From positions 1 through 64,000 of the forward strand of contig CAXXGF010000002.1 of NCBI GenBank assembly GCA_963677445.2: DNA of 64,000 nucleotides. Reading direction: 5' to 3'. Below the pieces are notes generated by a model that was not told the origin of the DNA, made no database searches, and worked only from the letters and a program-made list of their open reading frames with translations. The position numbers and the translations under genes are program-made. Below are positions 14,965 to 24,447 of the stretch, one piece after another. The stretch comes from G963677445 sp963677445. Its GTDB lineage: Bacteria > Bacteroidota > Ignavibacteria > Ignavibacteriales > Melioribacteraceae. How positions within the stretch are numbered: position 1 is the stretch's first letter; every line of letters starts with the position of its first letter.

Positions 14965-17502
14965 TCACGCTGAATTTCGGCTGGCGTTAATATTGCCATA
15001 AAGTGAGCGGGTGACAATTTTTTCCCAGGTTTCTTTATCCCCGCTTCCTTTGCCGATCTGCTGAAGGGCATATTGTTGAATTATCAGCAGGGGCAGAACA
15101 ATTTTTTCACGTATCTCAATTGAACTTCGCGATAAAGGTTCCTCTTCCATAAGCAGTTTGTTGCCAGAAAGCAGCAGGAGCATATCTCTCGATAGTTTAT
15201 ATTCATCGTGAAGCATCTTCCAGAATTCACCGAATTCAGTATCATTTTCCATATAACCTGTTAGTCTGAAATTACTTTTGTAAAGTGACATCATACTGTT
15301 CAGAACAAGCGCCCTGAAAAACGGAACACTCTTATAAAGTTTTTTTAACTCCTCAAGTTTCCCATCATCCATAAGTTTTTTAATAGCGGCGCCGATACCG
15401 AAATAGCCCGGCACATTTTGTTTGAGCTGGCTCCATGATCCGACGTAGGATATAGCCCTGAGATCCTCCAGCTCCAGTTTTTCCTTTTTACCCCTCTTTA
15501 CAGGGCGGCTTCCGATATTGGCGGCTCCGTAATATTTGAGAGCGCTTCTCTTTTCGAGATAAGGCATAAATTCGGGACGCTGTTTTAATTCATTATATTT
15601 TTCATAACTCAAAGATGCCAGTTCCTCAATCATCTTTCTGCTTTCCGCGGGAATCACATTCTCTTCACTAAAGAAATTATGATAAAGATTCGCGGTTATA
15701 AGCTGCTCGCAGTTATGGATAAAATGTTCCTTTGTGCCGAACTTGCTTGAGATAGTCTGTCCCTGGACGGTCATCTGGATTTCATGGCTTGCTATCTCCG
15801 GGGTCTGCGCGGCGTAAAAGCGGTGTGTTTTACCTCCGCCGCGCGCCGGGGGGCCACCCCTGCCGTCAAAAAATATCGCTTTAATATCATGATAGCGGCA
15901 GACATTTGAGAGGGTTTCTTTTGTGGTCAAGATCGACCAGTTTGCCTGGAGATATCCGCCATCCTTTGTGCCGTCTGAGAAGCCGAGCATGATGGTTTGT
16001 TTATCCCCCCGTTTTGTTATATGGGCACGGTATTCAGGATAATTAAATAACCTCTCCATGATTTCGCCGGAATTTTTCATTCCCGCCATCGATTCGAAAA
16101 GGGGGACGATATCAACGGTTAGTTTCTCCTTATCCCATCCGCACCATCTGAAAAGGGCGTAAACATACAGAACGGAATATATATCCTCCGAATTGCTGAT
16201 TATATAACGGTTGCTGCCCGCCTCACCATTTTTCCTCTGAATATTTTTGATCAGTATAATAGTTTTGATAGTGTCAATCACAAGTTCATCCTCGAATGCT
16301 TCGGGAATTACCATAAATTCCTTTTGGAGTAAAAGATCGATCAGTTCCTTTTCATCAAGCTCGTCAAGTGAATTATTTATCACACCTTGTTTCAGCAGAA
16401 TTGCCTCAACAGCGTTGCGGTGAACATCATGATGCTGCCTGATATCGAGTGAGGCAAAATGAGTTCTGAAAATTTTCACCTTGTCGATAAGGGCTTTCAC
16501 ATCATCAATATAGAGCGCGTTATATTCTCTGGATACAGTATCTCCGATCCCGATAAGGGGATTCAGAATTTCTTCGGGCGCGATATATTTATCGGGGTCG
16601 AACATGGCGTAATAAAGAGAGGCGCCTAAATTTTTCAGGGTTTCTTCAACATCCCTGAAAGTGAGTTTTTTCTGAAGGTCTTTTACATCCCGGTAATAAC
16701 ATTTCAGCAGGGTCATGCGCAGTTCATCGGCAACACTCGCTGTTGTTTCCGATGTCACGAATGGATTGCCATCCCTGTCACCCCCGGGCCAGAATCCGAG
16801 TTTGATTATATCGTGGTTTTCAAAATTTTCCCCTTTCAGGCTTTTTCTCACGAGCGAATAGAGCTCACCGGCCGCGTCATAATAAACATTTCTCAGGAAA
16901 TAGATTATATTTTTTGCTTCCTCCGCAGGAGTCGGTTTTTTTGAATTAAGCAGAGAGGTCATTCCAAGCTGCTGAAGAGTGATATCGATTTCATCAATAT
17001 TGTCATTTTTAACAAGTCTTCGCAGCTTATCAATAATATCAAGAACCCTCGGGGGATAAAACTGGGTCGGATGCGCGGTGAGAACTATTCTTGAACTGAA
17101 TTCGGATAATATTTTCTCAACTTTATCATAATCTCTTTTACTGTCTATCAACCGGAAAAAATCCCGGATGGAAATATCTTCACTTAGTTCGGTAAGTTCT
17201 TTATAGGCGGCCTCTTCTATCGAATCATATAGAACAACCTGTCTTTCAACATAACGGATAACGCTGATGAGGAATTTTACGCGTTCTTCTTCATTCTGAA
17301 GCCAATCCTGTTTTTCAAAAAACTGGCGCATAATTTCTTCAGGATCTTTTCCCTCTTCAAGTCCCGTTTTGCTTTCCTGGTAAAGCAGCGGAATAAGAGT
17401 TCCTATATTCTCAATATTGCTGAAAGGATGAGCGAGGAAAAGACTGTTATAGAGATTAAATCGTTTTGTAATAAGTTTTTCAAATTCTTTTGTCACAGGC
17501 AT
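14965..17502 (-). CDS. ppc: Phosphoenolpyruvate carboxylase
   Basis: Converts PEP and bicarbonate to oxaloacetate, refilling the TCA cycle. The 845-residue length is normal. Catalytic histidine motif VLTAHPTQFYPPR is near residue 140. LGFWPGGDRDGNPFVT follows near 235. GFSDGTKDGGYLQANW (about 505) and FFDGRGGPPARGGGKTHRF (about 545) carry the active-site lysine and arginines. The usual second signature is FHGRGG; here it is FDGRGG, with P instead of S after GG, a modest variant. The C-terminus is SRNSA instead of the common NTG. Monocistronic on the minus strand. Confidence 0.95.
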   Translation of the reverse strand: MPVTKEFEKLITKRFNLYNSLFLAHPFSNIENIGTLIPLLYQESKTGLEEGKDPEEIMRQFFEKQDWLQNEEERVKFLISVIRYVERQVVLYDSIEEAAYKELTELSEDISIRDFFRLIDSKRDYDKVEKILSEFSSRIVLTAHPTQFYPPRVLDIIDKLRRLVKNDNIDEIDITLQQLGMTSLLNSKKPTPAEEAKNIIYFLRNVYYDAAGELYSLVRKSLKGENFENHDIIKLGFWPGGDRDGNPFVTSETTASVADELRMTLLKCYYRDVKDLQKKLTFRDVEETLKNLGASLYYAMFDPDKYIAPEEILNPLIGIGDTVSREYNALYIDDVKALIDKVKIFRTHFASLDIRQHHDVHRNAVEAILLKQGVINNSLDELDEKELIDLLLQKEFMVIPEAFEDELVIDTIKTIILIKNIQRKNGEAGSNRYIISNSEDIYSVLYVYALFRWCGWDKEKLTVDIVPLFESMAGMKNSGEIMERLFNYPEYRAHITKRGDKQTIMLGFSDGTKDGGYLQANWSILTTKETLSNVCRYHDIKAIFFDGRGGPPARGGGKTHRFYAAQTPEIASHEIQMTVQGQTISSKFGTKEHFIHNCEQLITANLYHNFFSEENVIPAESRKMIEELASLSYEKYNELKQRPEFMPYLEKRSALKYYGAANIGSRPVKRGKKEKLELEDLRAISYVGSWSQLKQNVPGYFGIGAAIKKLMDDGKLEELKKLYKSVPFFRALVLNSMMSLYKSNFRLTGYMENDTEFGEFWKMLHDEYKLSRDMLLLLSGNKLLMEEEPLSRSSIEIREKIVLPLLIIQQYALQQIGKGSGDKETWEKIVTRSLYGNINASRNSA

Positions 17503-17639
17503 ATTTTTTATCTGTATTTGTTTATTTTTTACTGGTTTGGAATTTCGGAAGATTACAGGTATTTTTAACCGTCATATTCTTAACCGGCTATTATAACAAA
17601 AACTGCGATTATCTACAATTTCCTTCGTGTTATTAAATT

Positions 17640-18010
17640 ATAAACTGGCAAGCCAGAGCAAAACTAATTCTGTCCGCCTGTTCGCCGCGGAGAATCCCTG
17701 ACGGGACTTATTTACCATTTTCCCCTATTTGAAAATAGGGGCTATTATCTTTCATCTGTCCGCCGCGGAGGATCCCTGCCGGGATTCATATTAATCTGAT
17801 TTAATATTTGCTTGTAGATAATCATTATTATTTAGAAAAAGTCCCGCCAGGGACGACAGATAATAGCCCCACAATTCATTGTGGGGTAATAGGTTAGGGA
17901 GAGAATCAATAGTCCCGCCAGGGACGACAGATAGCCTCGCAGCATAAATATGAATGGCAGGTTAAATAATTTTGCCATTTTGCGTAGAATTTGACTCCTT
18001 ACGGAATAAT
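17640..18010. repeat. Repeat C cluster
   Basis: Several palindromic pieces: AACTGGCAAGCCAG, CGCCGCGGAGAATCCCTGACG GGAC, two copies of GTCCCGCCAGGGACGACAGA, and CCCCACAATTCATTGTGGGG. The cluster ends in CCATTTTGCGTAGAATTTGA plus CTCCTTACGGAATAAT, which also ends the repeat at 38.08-38.26 kb. The last codons of the following minus-strand gene lie in this end piece. No gene is seen between 17,503 and 17,998. Confidence 0.8.
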
Positions 18011-18463
18011 CACCCTCAGAAAAATATACGTAAGAGTATTCACAATAGCGGCGAAAACCAGGTTGGAAAGGAACACCTGCGGTTTGCCTTTTTCCATCGA
18101 GCTGCAGTAACTATCGGCATAAATCCATAGAATTAACCAGAGAGTTGCCGCGATAAAAAGAAGGAATCCCGCCTCATTTATTATTTTTACAAGGGGATAA
18201 ATTCTCACAACAGGTTCATCACTGAATAGTCCGACAGTATTACGCCATAACCAGCTATGTGTTGTTCTGTCATAAATTTCAAGATATTCTATAAGCAGAT
18301 CCCAGAGATGTCCAATCCAGAGAGCGAAACCGACACTGAACAAACTGAGATATTTTCCCAATCTTTTAATGAAGATATTTCCCTTCCTGATACCAAGTAA
18401 AAATTGATATTTCCCCCGGGGGGATGAAAAGATTTCTTTATTAAACAGAGGATAAAATTTCAT
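17999..18463 (-). CDS. Membrane protein of unknown function
   Basis: A 154-residue protein with three or four hydrophobic spans: LSLFSVGFALWIGHLWDLLI, AGFLLFIAATLWLILWIYA and SNLVFAAIVNTLTYIFLRV. The N-terminus is hydrophilic with no signal peptide. The C-terminal residues VIIP are encoded inside repeat C, so the native end may have been replaced. No family recognised. Confidence 0.6.
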   Translation of the reverse strand: MKFYPLFNKEIFSSPRGKYQFLLGIRKGNIFIKRLGKYLSLFSVGFALWIGHLWDLLIEYLEIYDRTTHSWLWRNTVGLFSDEPVVRIYPLVKIINEAGFLLFIAATLWLILWIYADSYCSSMEKGKPQVFLSNLVFAAIVNTLTYIFLRVIIP

Positions 18464-18647
18464 TTTTGGGTTAATTTTCTCACGGCGAATAAGTCAGTTG
18501 ATTTCCAATTATACAATAATATTACGTTATCTACAAGTAATCAGTTGATATCTGTTCTGATATCGATTACAAAAAACTAAAGGAAAATCCCCCAGTTACG
18601 ATAATGTTATTGATAAAACTTTTTCGGCTTATATTCTTCTAAATCAC

Positions 18648-18655
18648 TATATTTG
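18648..18655 (+). promoter_or_regulatory. Candidate -7 box for the GNAT gene
   Basis: TATATTTG fits TAnnTTTG. Transcription would begin near 18,662, downstream of the TTG at 18,653 and upstream of the ATG at 18,689, which favours the ATG as start. Confidence 0.4.
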
Positions 18656-18688
18656 TGTGTTGATAACTATGCTTGCAGGATTTTTTGG

Positions 18689-19447
18689 ATGACCCCACAA
18701 GACGCTTTATCATTCCTCGGGAATGACCCTATCAAAAATATTAATATGATTCATTTTATCCGGAACAACCCGGTCCAGTCAATTGAACAGATAGATAATT
18801 CAATTATTGCCAGAGGCAGAAGTGACCAGAACTGGGTTTATATCAGTTGTTCCGAGAAGATCAAAATTGGCCGGGTGCTAAACAAGCTGAACGATAATGA
18901 CCGCTTTTTTGCCGCTGTGGAAAACTGGATGATGCCCTATTTTTCAGACCGCTGGGATATTCGATGGAGGCTTTCGACATGGAAATTGTATCTTCCGGAA
19001 AATATGGAAATCGCCGAACCGGACGCGGATATTGTTTCCCCCCTGAACCCCGATGAAGCTCAGTATATTTATGATAACTCCGGTTACCAGGATGTTACAA
19101 CACCTGAATATATCCGGGACAGACTGGAAAAAGGAGTAAGCGCGGGAATATATATCAATGGCCGACTTGCCGCCTGGGGACTGACACATGATGACAACGC
19201 GATAGGTTTTCTTTATGTGTCAAATGATTTCAGGAGAATGGGCTTTGCCTCGCAGATTTCAAGGTTTATTATCAAAAGGCTCAGGGAAGAAGGGCACACA
19301 CCTTTTCTGCATATTGAACCAAAAAATGAGAATTCCATGAATCTGGCGCTGAAACTTGGTTTCGTTAAGGACCGGCAGATTAACTGGTTTGAGGTTTACA
19401 GGAATGATAAATGGAAGAAAACAAAGTCCCAAAGAAACTTAAACTGA
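18689..19447 (+). CDS. GNAT family N-acetyltransferase
   Basis: A 252-residue cytoplasmic acyltransferase. The N-terminal half is a degenerate domain (DALSFLGNDPIKNINMIHFI). The C-terminal half is FR47-like: AGIYINGRLAAWGLTHDDNA, the acetyl-CoA binding loop FLYVSNDFRRMGFASQISRF, and HIEPKNENSMNLALKLGF. Substrate unknown. The reading frame is open from a TTG at 18,653, but the ATG at 18,689 is preferred because of AGGA nine bases upstream and the promoter position. The 3' end overlaps a decayed DUF3052-like gene. Confidence 0.85.
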   Translation: MTPQDALSFLGNDPIKNINMIHFIRNNPVQSIEQIDNSIIARGRSDQNWVYISCSEKIKIGRVLNKLNDNDRFFAAVENWMMPYFSDRWDIRWRLSTWKLYLPENMEIAEPDADIVSPLNPDEAQYIYDNSGYQDVTTPEYIRDRLEKGVSAGIYINGRLAAWGLTHDDNAIGFLYVSNDFRRMGFASQISRFIIKRLREEGHTPFLHIEPKNENSMNLALKLGFVKDRQINWFEVYRNDKWKKTKSQRNLN

Positions 19448-19850
19448 CAGGTCAGGACCCGGTTCTGATCATAAACGCTCCGGAAAAATTCGAGACGCTC
19501 ATTAAGGATAAGGACTGAGTCCGCCGGGAAATTCAGTTTTGTTATGGTTTTTGTGAAAAGCTGTGAAGAGGCTGAAAAATATCAAAGCCCCGCGGTTGAC
19601 TGCCTTGAGGGGGATGGTTATTTCTGGGTGGCTTATCCCGAAAAAGAGTTCGAAAAAATATTAATCGGATATAAAACGTGACTGGAGCTGGTTACTCATG
19701 GCGGAAAGGAATTATGAACCTGTGACCATGATCGCCATCGATGAGGACTGGTCGGCCCTTCGATTCCGGCAAATTGAAAATATCAAAACAATGTCCCGGA
19801 AATTCGCTATCAGCAATAAAGGAAAAGAGAGGATTAAGGGGAATTTGTAA
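19411..19850 (+). pseudogene. Broken DUF3052-like gene
   Basis: Three reading-frame pieces join into one protein. First: MEENKVPKKLKLTGQDPVLI and INAPEKFETLIKD, stopping at a TGA. Second: SAGKFSFVMVFVKSCEEAEK, then VDCLEGDGYFWVAYPEKE. Third: NYEPVTMIAIDEDWSALRF and RQIENIKTMSRKFAIS. The order and motifs fit the small DUF3052-type family. One stop or frameshift lies near 19,517 and a deletion-plus-shift lies near 19,660-19,685, where the usual Lys-rich linker and DNGWD part are missing. Not expressed as a whole protein. Confidence 0.75.
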
Positions 19851-19887
19851 GAATAGAATTTGCATTGACGCGCGTCACTGCGTTAAT

Positions 19888-20737
19888 AGGCTCTTACCAA
19901 TACACTAACGTTAACATGTTGAGGATAATCCGGAGAGCAAAATTTGTCAAAAAAGCTCTCAAATAACATGTTGCCGATAATCAGGCCGCGATTCAAAATT
20001 CATATATTGGACAAATTGGATAAAGCTGTATATGTCATTAAGGCTGGTTAATCTGCTGACGGAGTAATCTTAATCCAACCCCCGGTGAAAAATAAACATC
20101 CTTATCGCCATCGCCAATCCCGTCATTTTACTGTTACCCGGTTTTTTAGCCTGCCCGTTTCCTCCCCCCAAATGAAATATTTCCTTATCCGTCCTTTGGG
20201 CTAAAGCCCTATAAGGCTGGTTGCTTTGCGCTTGAACTCCGGCCTAAAGGCGCGGAGTTATTTTAAATCTCTGAATTCTTCCCCTTTTGGGGTGTTTTCC
20301 ACAATCTTTGCCTGGCGAAAATTTAGGCTCTTACCAATACAACTAACGTTAACATGTTGAGGATAATCCGGATAATGCTGTATATGTTATTTAGTTTGGT
20401 TAATCTGCTGACTGAGTAACCTTAATCCAACCCCCGGTGAAAAATAAACACTCTTATCGCCATCGCCAATCCCGTCATCTTACTGTTATCCGGTTTCTTA
20501 GCCTGCCCGTTTCCTCTCCCCAAATGAAATATTTCCTTATCCGTCCTTTGGGCTAAAGCCCTATAAGGCTGGTTACTTTGCGCTTAAACTCCGGCCTAAA
20601 GGCGCGGAGTTATTTTAAATCTCTGAATTCTTCCCCTTTTGGGGTGTTTTCCACAATCTTTGCCTGGCGAAAATTTTGGCTCTTACCAATACAACTAACG
20701 TAAACATGTTGAGGATAATCCGGATAATGCTGTATAT
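19888..20737. repeat. Tandem repeat A: two long units and a partial third
   Basis: Units start AGGCTCTTACCAATACA at 19,888 and 20,325, with a third starting near 20,677 and cut by the IS region. Unit spacing is 437 and about 352 bp. The difference is an 85-bp segment (AGCAAAATTTGTC onward, with a second AACATGTTG) present only in unit 1. Each long unit contains AACGTTAACATGTTGAGG, the run CCATCGCCAATCCCGTCAT, and the hairpin pair GGGCTAAAGCCC / CTCCGGCCTAAAGGCGCGGAG. Related units are at 37,253-38,452. No gene is seen in 19,851-20,737. Confidence 0.85.
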
Positions 20738-20957
20738 GTCATTTAGTCTGGTTAATCTGCTGACTGAGTAACCTTATACCATAGTGGATTATATCACAAT
20801 CCGAAAAGGGTTCAAAAAAATATAAGAATATGAACTAATACTCATGACTTCTTCTGGCGTTAGATTTTTTGCCAATCCACAGACATATTCTCTCAATTCT
20901 TCCATTGATGAAAATAATTTGTTTGTAAAATCTCTCTTGAATTTTGCCCATATTTTT
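20738..20957 (-). pseudogene. 3' fragment of an IS630 transposase
   Basis: Encodes IWAKFKRDFTNKLFSSMEEL and LAKNLTPEEVMSISSYSYIF, the end of the IS630 transposase found whole at 22,900-23,963. The 220 bp are about 97 percent identical by eye to 22,849-23,068 (six differences counted). The fragment is cut exactly at the left inverted repeat of the IS1634-type element. Confidence 0.85.
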
Positions 20958-22846
20958 CCTGACTTCAGACCCAAAGTATCCCAGAAGTTAGAAAACACAA
21001 TAAAAACAGAGGAAAAATAAAAAACGGCCAATGTAGTGCCTAATATTATTATATGCTTGATTATCAATCTATTTTTTTGTATATTATCCTCATGTTTATC
21101 AGAACAAAAACATCACCGAATAGCCCTAAAAAATCCGTTCAAATCGTTGAGTCGATCCGTAATGGCGCTAATGTCAGGCAAAAAATTGTACGCCATATCG
21201 GCACAGCCCTTAGTGATGATGAATTACAAAAATTAAAGGAACTGGCTGAATACGTAAAAGCAAAGCTTGAAACTGAAAGCCAGCCAAACCTGTTTGCCCC
21301 GGAAGAAATTGCTCAAATGGTAATTGAAGCAAAAAAAACAAAGGATGACAACCCAATAAATGTTGACTTAAAAAAGCTAAGGGAGGAACAAAGGATTATC
21401 ATTGGCATCCATGAGGTCTATGGTCAAATATATAATGAGCTTGGTTTTCAGTACACACTCGGCAGCCCTAAAAGAAAAGTATCTTCGAGCAGGAATTTAT
21501 TTAATATAGTAATGGCCAGGATAGCCAATCCATCATCAAAAAGATCATCAGTCCGACAGTTGGAAAAAGACTTTGGCCAAAAGCTATCGTTAGACGGAGT
21601 ATACAAAATGATGGATATGCTGGATGAAGAGAAAATAAACAAAATACAAAAGCTATCATATGAAGCAGCCTCAGGAATTATAAAAGAAAGGATTGATGTA
21701 ATATTCTATGATTGCACAACCCTGTATTTCGAAAGCTTCACAGAAGATGAACTGAAGGAGAATGGATACAGCAAGGACATGAAGTTTAACCAGCCGCAAG
21801 TGTTGTTGGCTCTTATTACAACAAGCGAAGGCTTTCCAGTCGGATATGAGGTCTATCCCGGTTCCTATTATGAGGGGAATACACTTGAATTGGCCATAGA
21901 GAAACTGGAAAAACAGTTTGAGGTAGGGAAGATAATATTTGTTGCAGACAGTGCGATGTTAAGCCAGACAAACCTTTCAAAACTTGAGGGAAAAGAAAAA
22001 CAATATATAGTTGGCGCGCGGTTAAAAAACATGAGCGTCAAAATGCAGAATAAAATAACTGACCTGACAAATTATAAATCAACGGTTGATGATGAAAAGA
22101 TGGCAGTATTTACCTTGGGAGAAAAAAAACGATTAATAGTAACATACAGTCCTAAACGTGCCGAAAAGGATCGTTATGACAGAGAAAAAGCGATAGAAAA
22201 GCTGAGAAAGAAACTGGAACGATCCTCAAACCCCTCTTCGTTGATAAGCAACTACGGATATAAGAAATTTCTTCAAATAGAAGGTGAGTCCAAAATAATA
22301 ATAGATGAAGAAAAACTAGCTGAGTCGGCAAAATGGGACGGATTGCATGGTGTTGTCACAAATGCAGAAGAACTAAACGAAAAAGAAGTAAGGGAGCAAT
22401 ATCAGAAACTATGGCAAATAGAGGAATGCTTCCGGATCAGCAAGCATGATTTAAGTCTACGTCCGATATACCACTGGACGCCCAAAAGGGTAAAAGCTCA
22501 TATTGCGATATGTTTTATGGCGCTGGTATGTCTAAGGCACCTCGAATACCGTGTCTTGAAACAGTATGAAAAGCTTTCTCCTGAAGTAATAAGAAATGAG
22601 TTGCTTCATGTTCAATGCAGTATTCTCAGAGACCAGTCAACTCAAAAAAGGTATGCCATGCCTTCAATGGTAACGAAACATATAAGAAAAATCTATCAGG
22701 TAGTAGGGCTAAAGATAGATAGCGTTCCATATGAAATATAGATAATTCCCTGAATGTGAAATAGGAAATATGAGAAATGTAGTGCCTATAAAAAACCTAT
22801 GCCCTTTTATAACAATGAGTTACGCTGTTTTGGGTCGGAAGTCAGG
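20958..22846 (+). mobile_element. IS1634-type (IS4 superfamily) insertion sequence
   Basis: Ends are defined by terminal inverted repeats: CCTGACTTCAGACCCAAAGT at the left, and on the opposite strand at the right CCTGACTTCCGACCCAAAAC (18 of 20 match). The 1.89-kb element carries one transposase gene. Flanks are not a short target duplication; instead a 220-bp stretch containing an IS630 end is directly repeated on both sides. Confidence 0.85.
21092..22741 (+). CDS. IS1634-family (DDE) transposase
   Basis: About 549 residues from the ATG at 21,092 (MFIRTKTSPNSPKKSVQIVE). An earlier start at 21,053 would add a hydrophobic stretch inside the promoter area and is less likely. Motifs: VRQKIVRHIGTA near the N-terminus, the catalytic region VIFYDCTTLYFESF (first D), FVADSAMLSQTN (second D), and the C-terminal YQKLWQIEECFRISKHDLSL RPIYHW (E of DDE in the Y(2)R-like region). 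The gene is intact and the element has both ends, so it may be active. Confidence 0.92.
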   Translation: MFIRTKTSPNSPKKSVQIVESIRNGANVRQKIVRHIGTALSDDELQKLKELAEYVKAKLETESQPNLFAPEEIAQMVIEAKKTKDDNPINVDLKKLREEQRIIIGIHEVYGQIYNELGFQYTLGSPKRKVSSSRNLFNIVMARIANPSSKRSSVRQLEKDFGQKLSLDGVYKMMDMLDEEKINKIQKLSYEAASGIIKERIDVIFYDCTTLYFESFTEDELKENGYSKDMKFNQPQVLLALITTSEGFPVGYEVYPGSYYEGNTLELAIEKLEKQFEVGKIIFVADSAMLSQTNLSKLEGKEKQYIVGARLKNMSVKMQNKITDLTNYKSTVDDEKMAVFTLGEKKRLIVTYSPKRAEKDRYDREKAIEKLRKKLERSSNPSSLISNYGYKKFLQIEGESKIIIDEEKLAESAKWDGLHGVVTNAEELNEKEVREQYQKLWQIEECFRISKHDLSLRPIYHWTPKRVKAHIAICFMALVCLRHLEYRVLKQYEKLSPEVIRNELLHVQCSILRDQSTQKRYAMPSMVTKHIRKIYQVVGLKIDSVPYEI

Positions 22847-22848
22847 AG

Positions 22849-24030
22849 GTCATTTAGTCTGGTTAATCTGCTGACTGAGTAACCTTATACCATAGTGGAT
22901 TATATCACAGTCCGAAAAGGGTTCAAAAAAATATAAGCATATGAACTAATACTAATGACTTCTTCAGGCGTTAGATTTTTTGCCAATTCACAGACATATT
23001 CTCTCAGTTCTTCCATTGATGAAAATAATTTGTTTGTAAAATCTCTCTTGAATTTTGCCCATATTTTTTCTGCCGGATTTAATTCAGGACAATAAGGAGG
23101 TAAGAATAATAATACTATATTTTCCGGAATCTTCAACGCTTTGGCTTTGTGAAAAGGGCCATTATCCAGGACTATCAGTTTTAGTTCATCCGGGTCTTCT
23201 TTGGAAAACTCATCTAAGAATAATTGAAACCATTCGGAATTACATTCTGGTAACTCCAGCTGAAAACTTTTTCCATCAATTGGTGAAAATGCTCCGTATA
23301 AATATGTTGACTGAAATACCTGTTTGAAGGTGCATATTGGCTTAATCCCCCTGGCTGTTAATGCTCCTCCGTTTTTGGTAAATAATCCGAACCTGCTTTC
23401 ATCCTGGTAATATAGGTTTACTCTTCTATATCTCTCTACTTTATCAGCTATTGCATTCCTGCAAATCAGACCAAGGTTTTTTTTAAAGCCTCAGCCGCTT
23501 CTTTATCCTTGTTTTCGTGACTTTTACGCGCAACCTTTGGTTTTGAGCCAAAATTTCTGATACAATATTTTAACAGAGTATTATATTTTACTTTCTTATT
23601 GAACTTCTGCTCAATCCAGCTTAATAATTCTTTGTATCCAGGTAATCCATTGTATGGATCGTTTAATTTCTGTTCGATTGCTTTATGTTCTTCTTTAGAG
23701 AATACCGAGGGACGAAAACCTGTTTTCTTGTGACTGCAAAGGAGATCAATGCCTCCTTTCTCATACATAGTTCTCCAGGTCTGGACACTATTGTGATTGA
23801 CGCCGATCCGGTCAGCGAGATCACGTTTAGAGATGCCATTGGAATGATTTTTCATTTCAATGAGCATACGTAATCGAGGAGCAATCAGAGGTTTTGCATG
23901 TTTAAGGAGCTTTTTAAGCTCAGGAGTAGATTCTTTAATTGAGACAATTTTGGGAGCTGCCATAGATGAATACCTTTTTAGTCCAAAGATAACAAAAAAC
24001 TAATTCAGACACAATAGCCGGACCATATTT
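22849..24030 (-). mobile_element. IS630-family insertion sequence
   Basis: Contains a complete transposase frame pair. The exact ends could not be fixed; GTCCGAA near 22,911 and GTCTGAATTAG on the other strand near 24,005 may belong to the terminal repeats. The right end sits against a decayed AAA_14 ATPase gene, the left against repeat A. The start given is where the flanking direct repeat begins. Confidence 0.7.
22900..23963 (-). CDS. IS630 transposase with -1 frameshift
   Basis: The first 165 residues carry a helix-turn-helix DNA-binding part (GISKRDLADRIGVNHNSVQT WRTMYEKGG) and stop at 23,466. At GCTTT-AAAAAAAA-CC (23,476-23,491 on the complementary strand) a -1 slip continues into an open frame with the DDE core: YYQDESRFGLF, LIVLDNGPFHKAKAL and CPELNPAEKIWAKFK, ending FLNPFRTVI. 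All three catalytic acids are present. IS630 elements are known to use programmed frameshifting at A-runs, so I annotate one product of about 354 residues and not a pseudogene. Confidence 0.85.
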
Positions 24031-24055
24031 TTTTTCACTTCGGTATAAACCTCTA

Positions 24056-24330
24056 CCTTTCTTTGTCGGAATAGTAAAGATTTTGAACCGAATCAAATAT
24101 TTCCAACGTCTTCTGCGCTTCATCAATAAATATGTATCTTGCTTTTTTCTGAACCGGCATCGCTTTCCACTGTTTAATCAGAATTCAGGGATCAGCGGAA
24201 TATTCAGATCTTTGAGCAGGATAAGATAAATTAATTTTAAAAGTATTCCCCGGCAAAATAGAATTTAACAGGGTTGATTTCCCCGTCTGCCGGGCGCCGA
24301 AAAGAAGATGAAAATATAGTCTTGACCAGC
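24056..24330 (-). pseudogene. Broken AAA_14 (DUF4143-type) ATPase
   Basis: Reading right to left: FGARQTGKSTLLNSILPGNT is a Walker A motif, then INLSYPAQRSEYSADP followed by an in-frame TGA, then ILIKQWKAMP, ARYIFIDEAQKTLEIFDSVQ with Walker B, and a TAG. The rest of the gene (VLTGSSAR and the DUF4143 half) is absent and the IS630 element lies where it would continue. Probably disrupted by that insertion and then decayed. Confidence 0.75.
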
Positions 24331-24447
24331 TTTTCCTTTAAAACCTCTTTATACCACCTGCTGTAGATTATTTTTCCGCCAATGTAAAGTTATACTTTAT
24401 AATTGTAGCAATATTATAAAGCAGGACTTTATATTTGTCAAGAGTTA

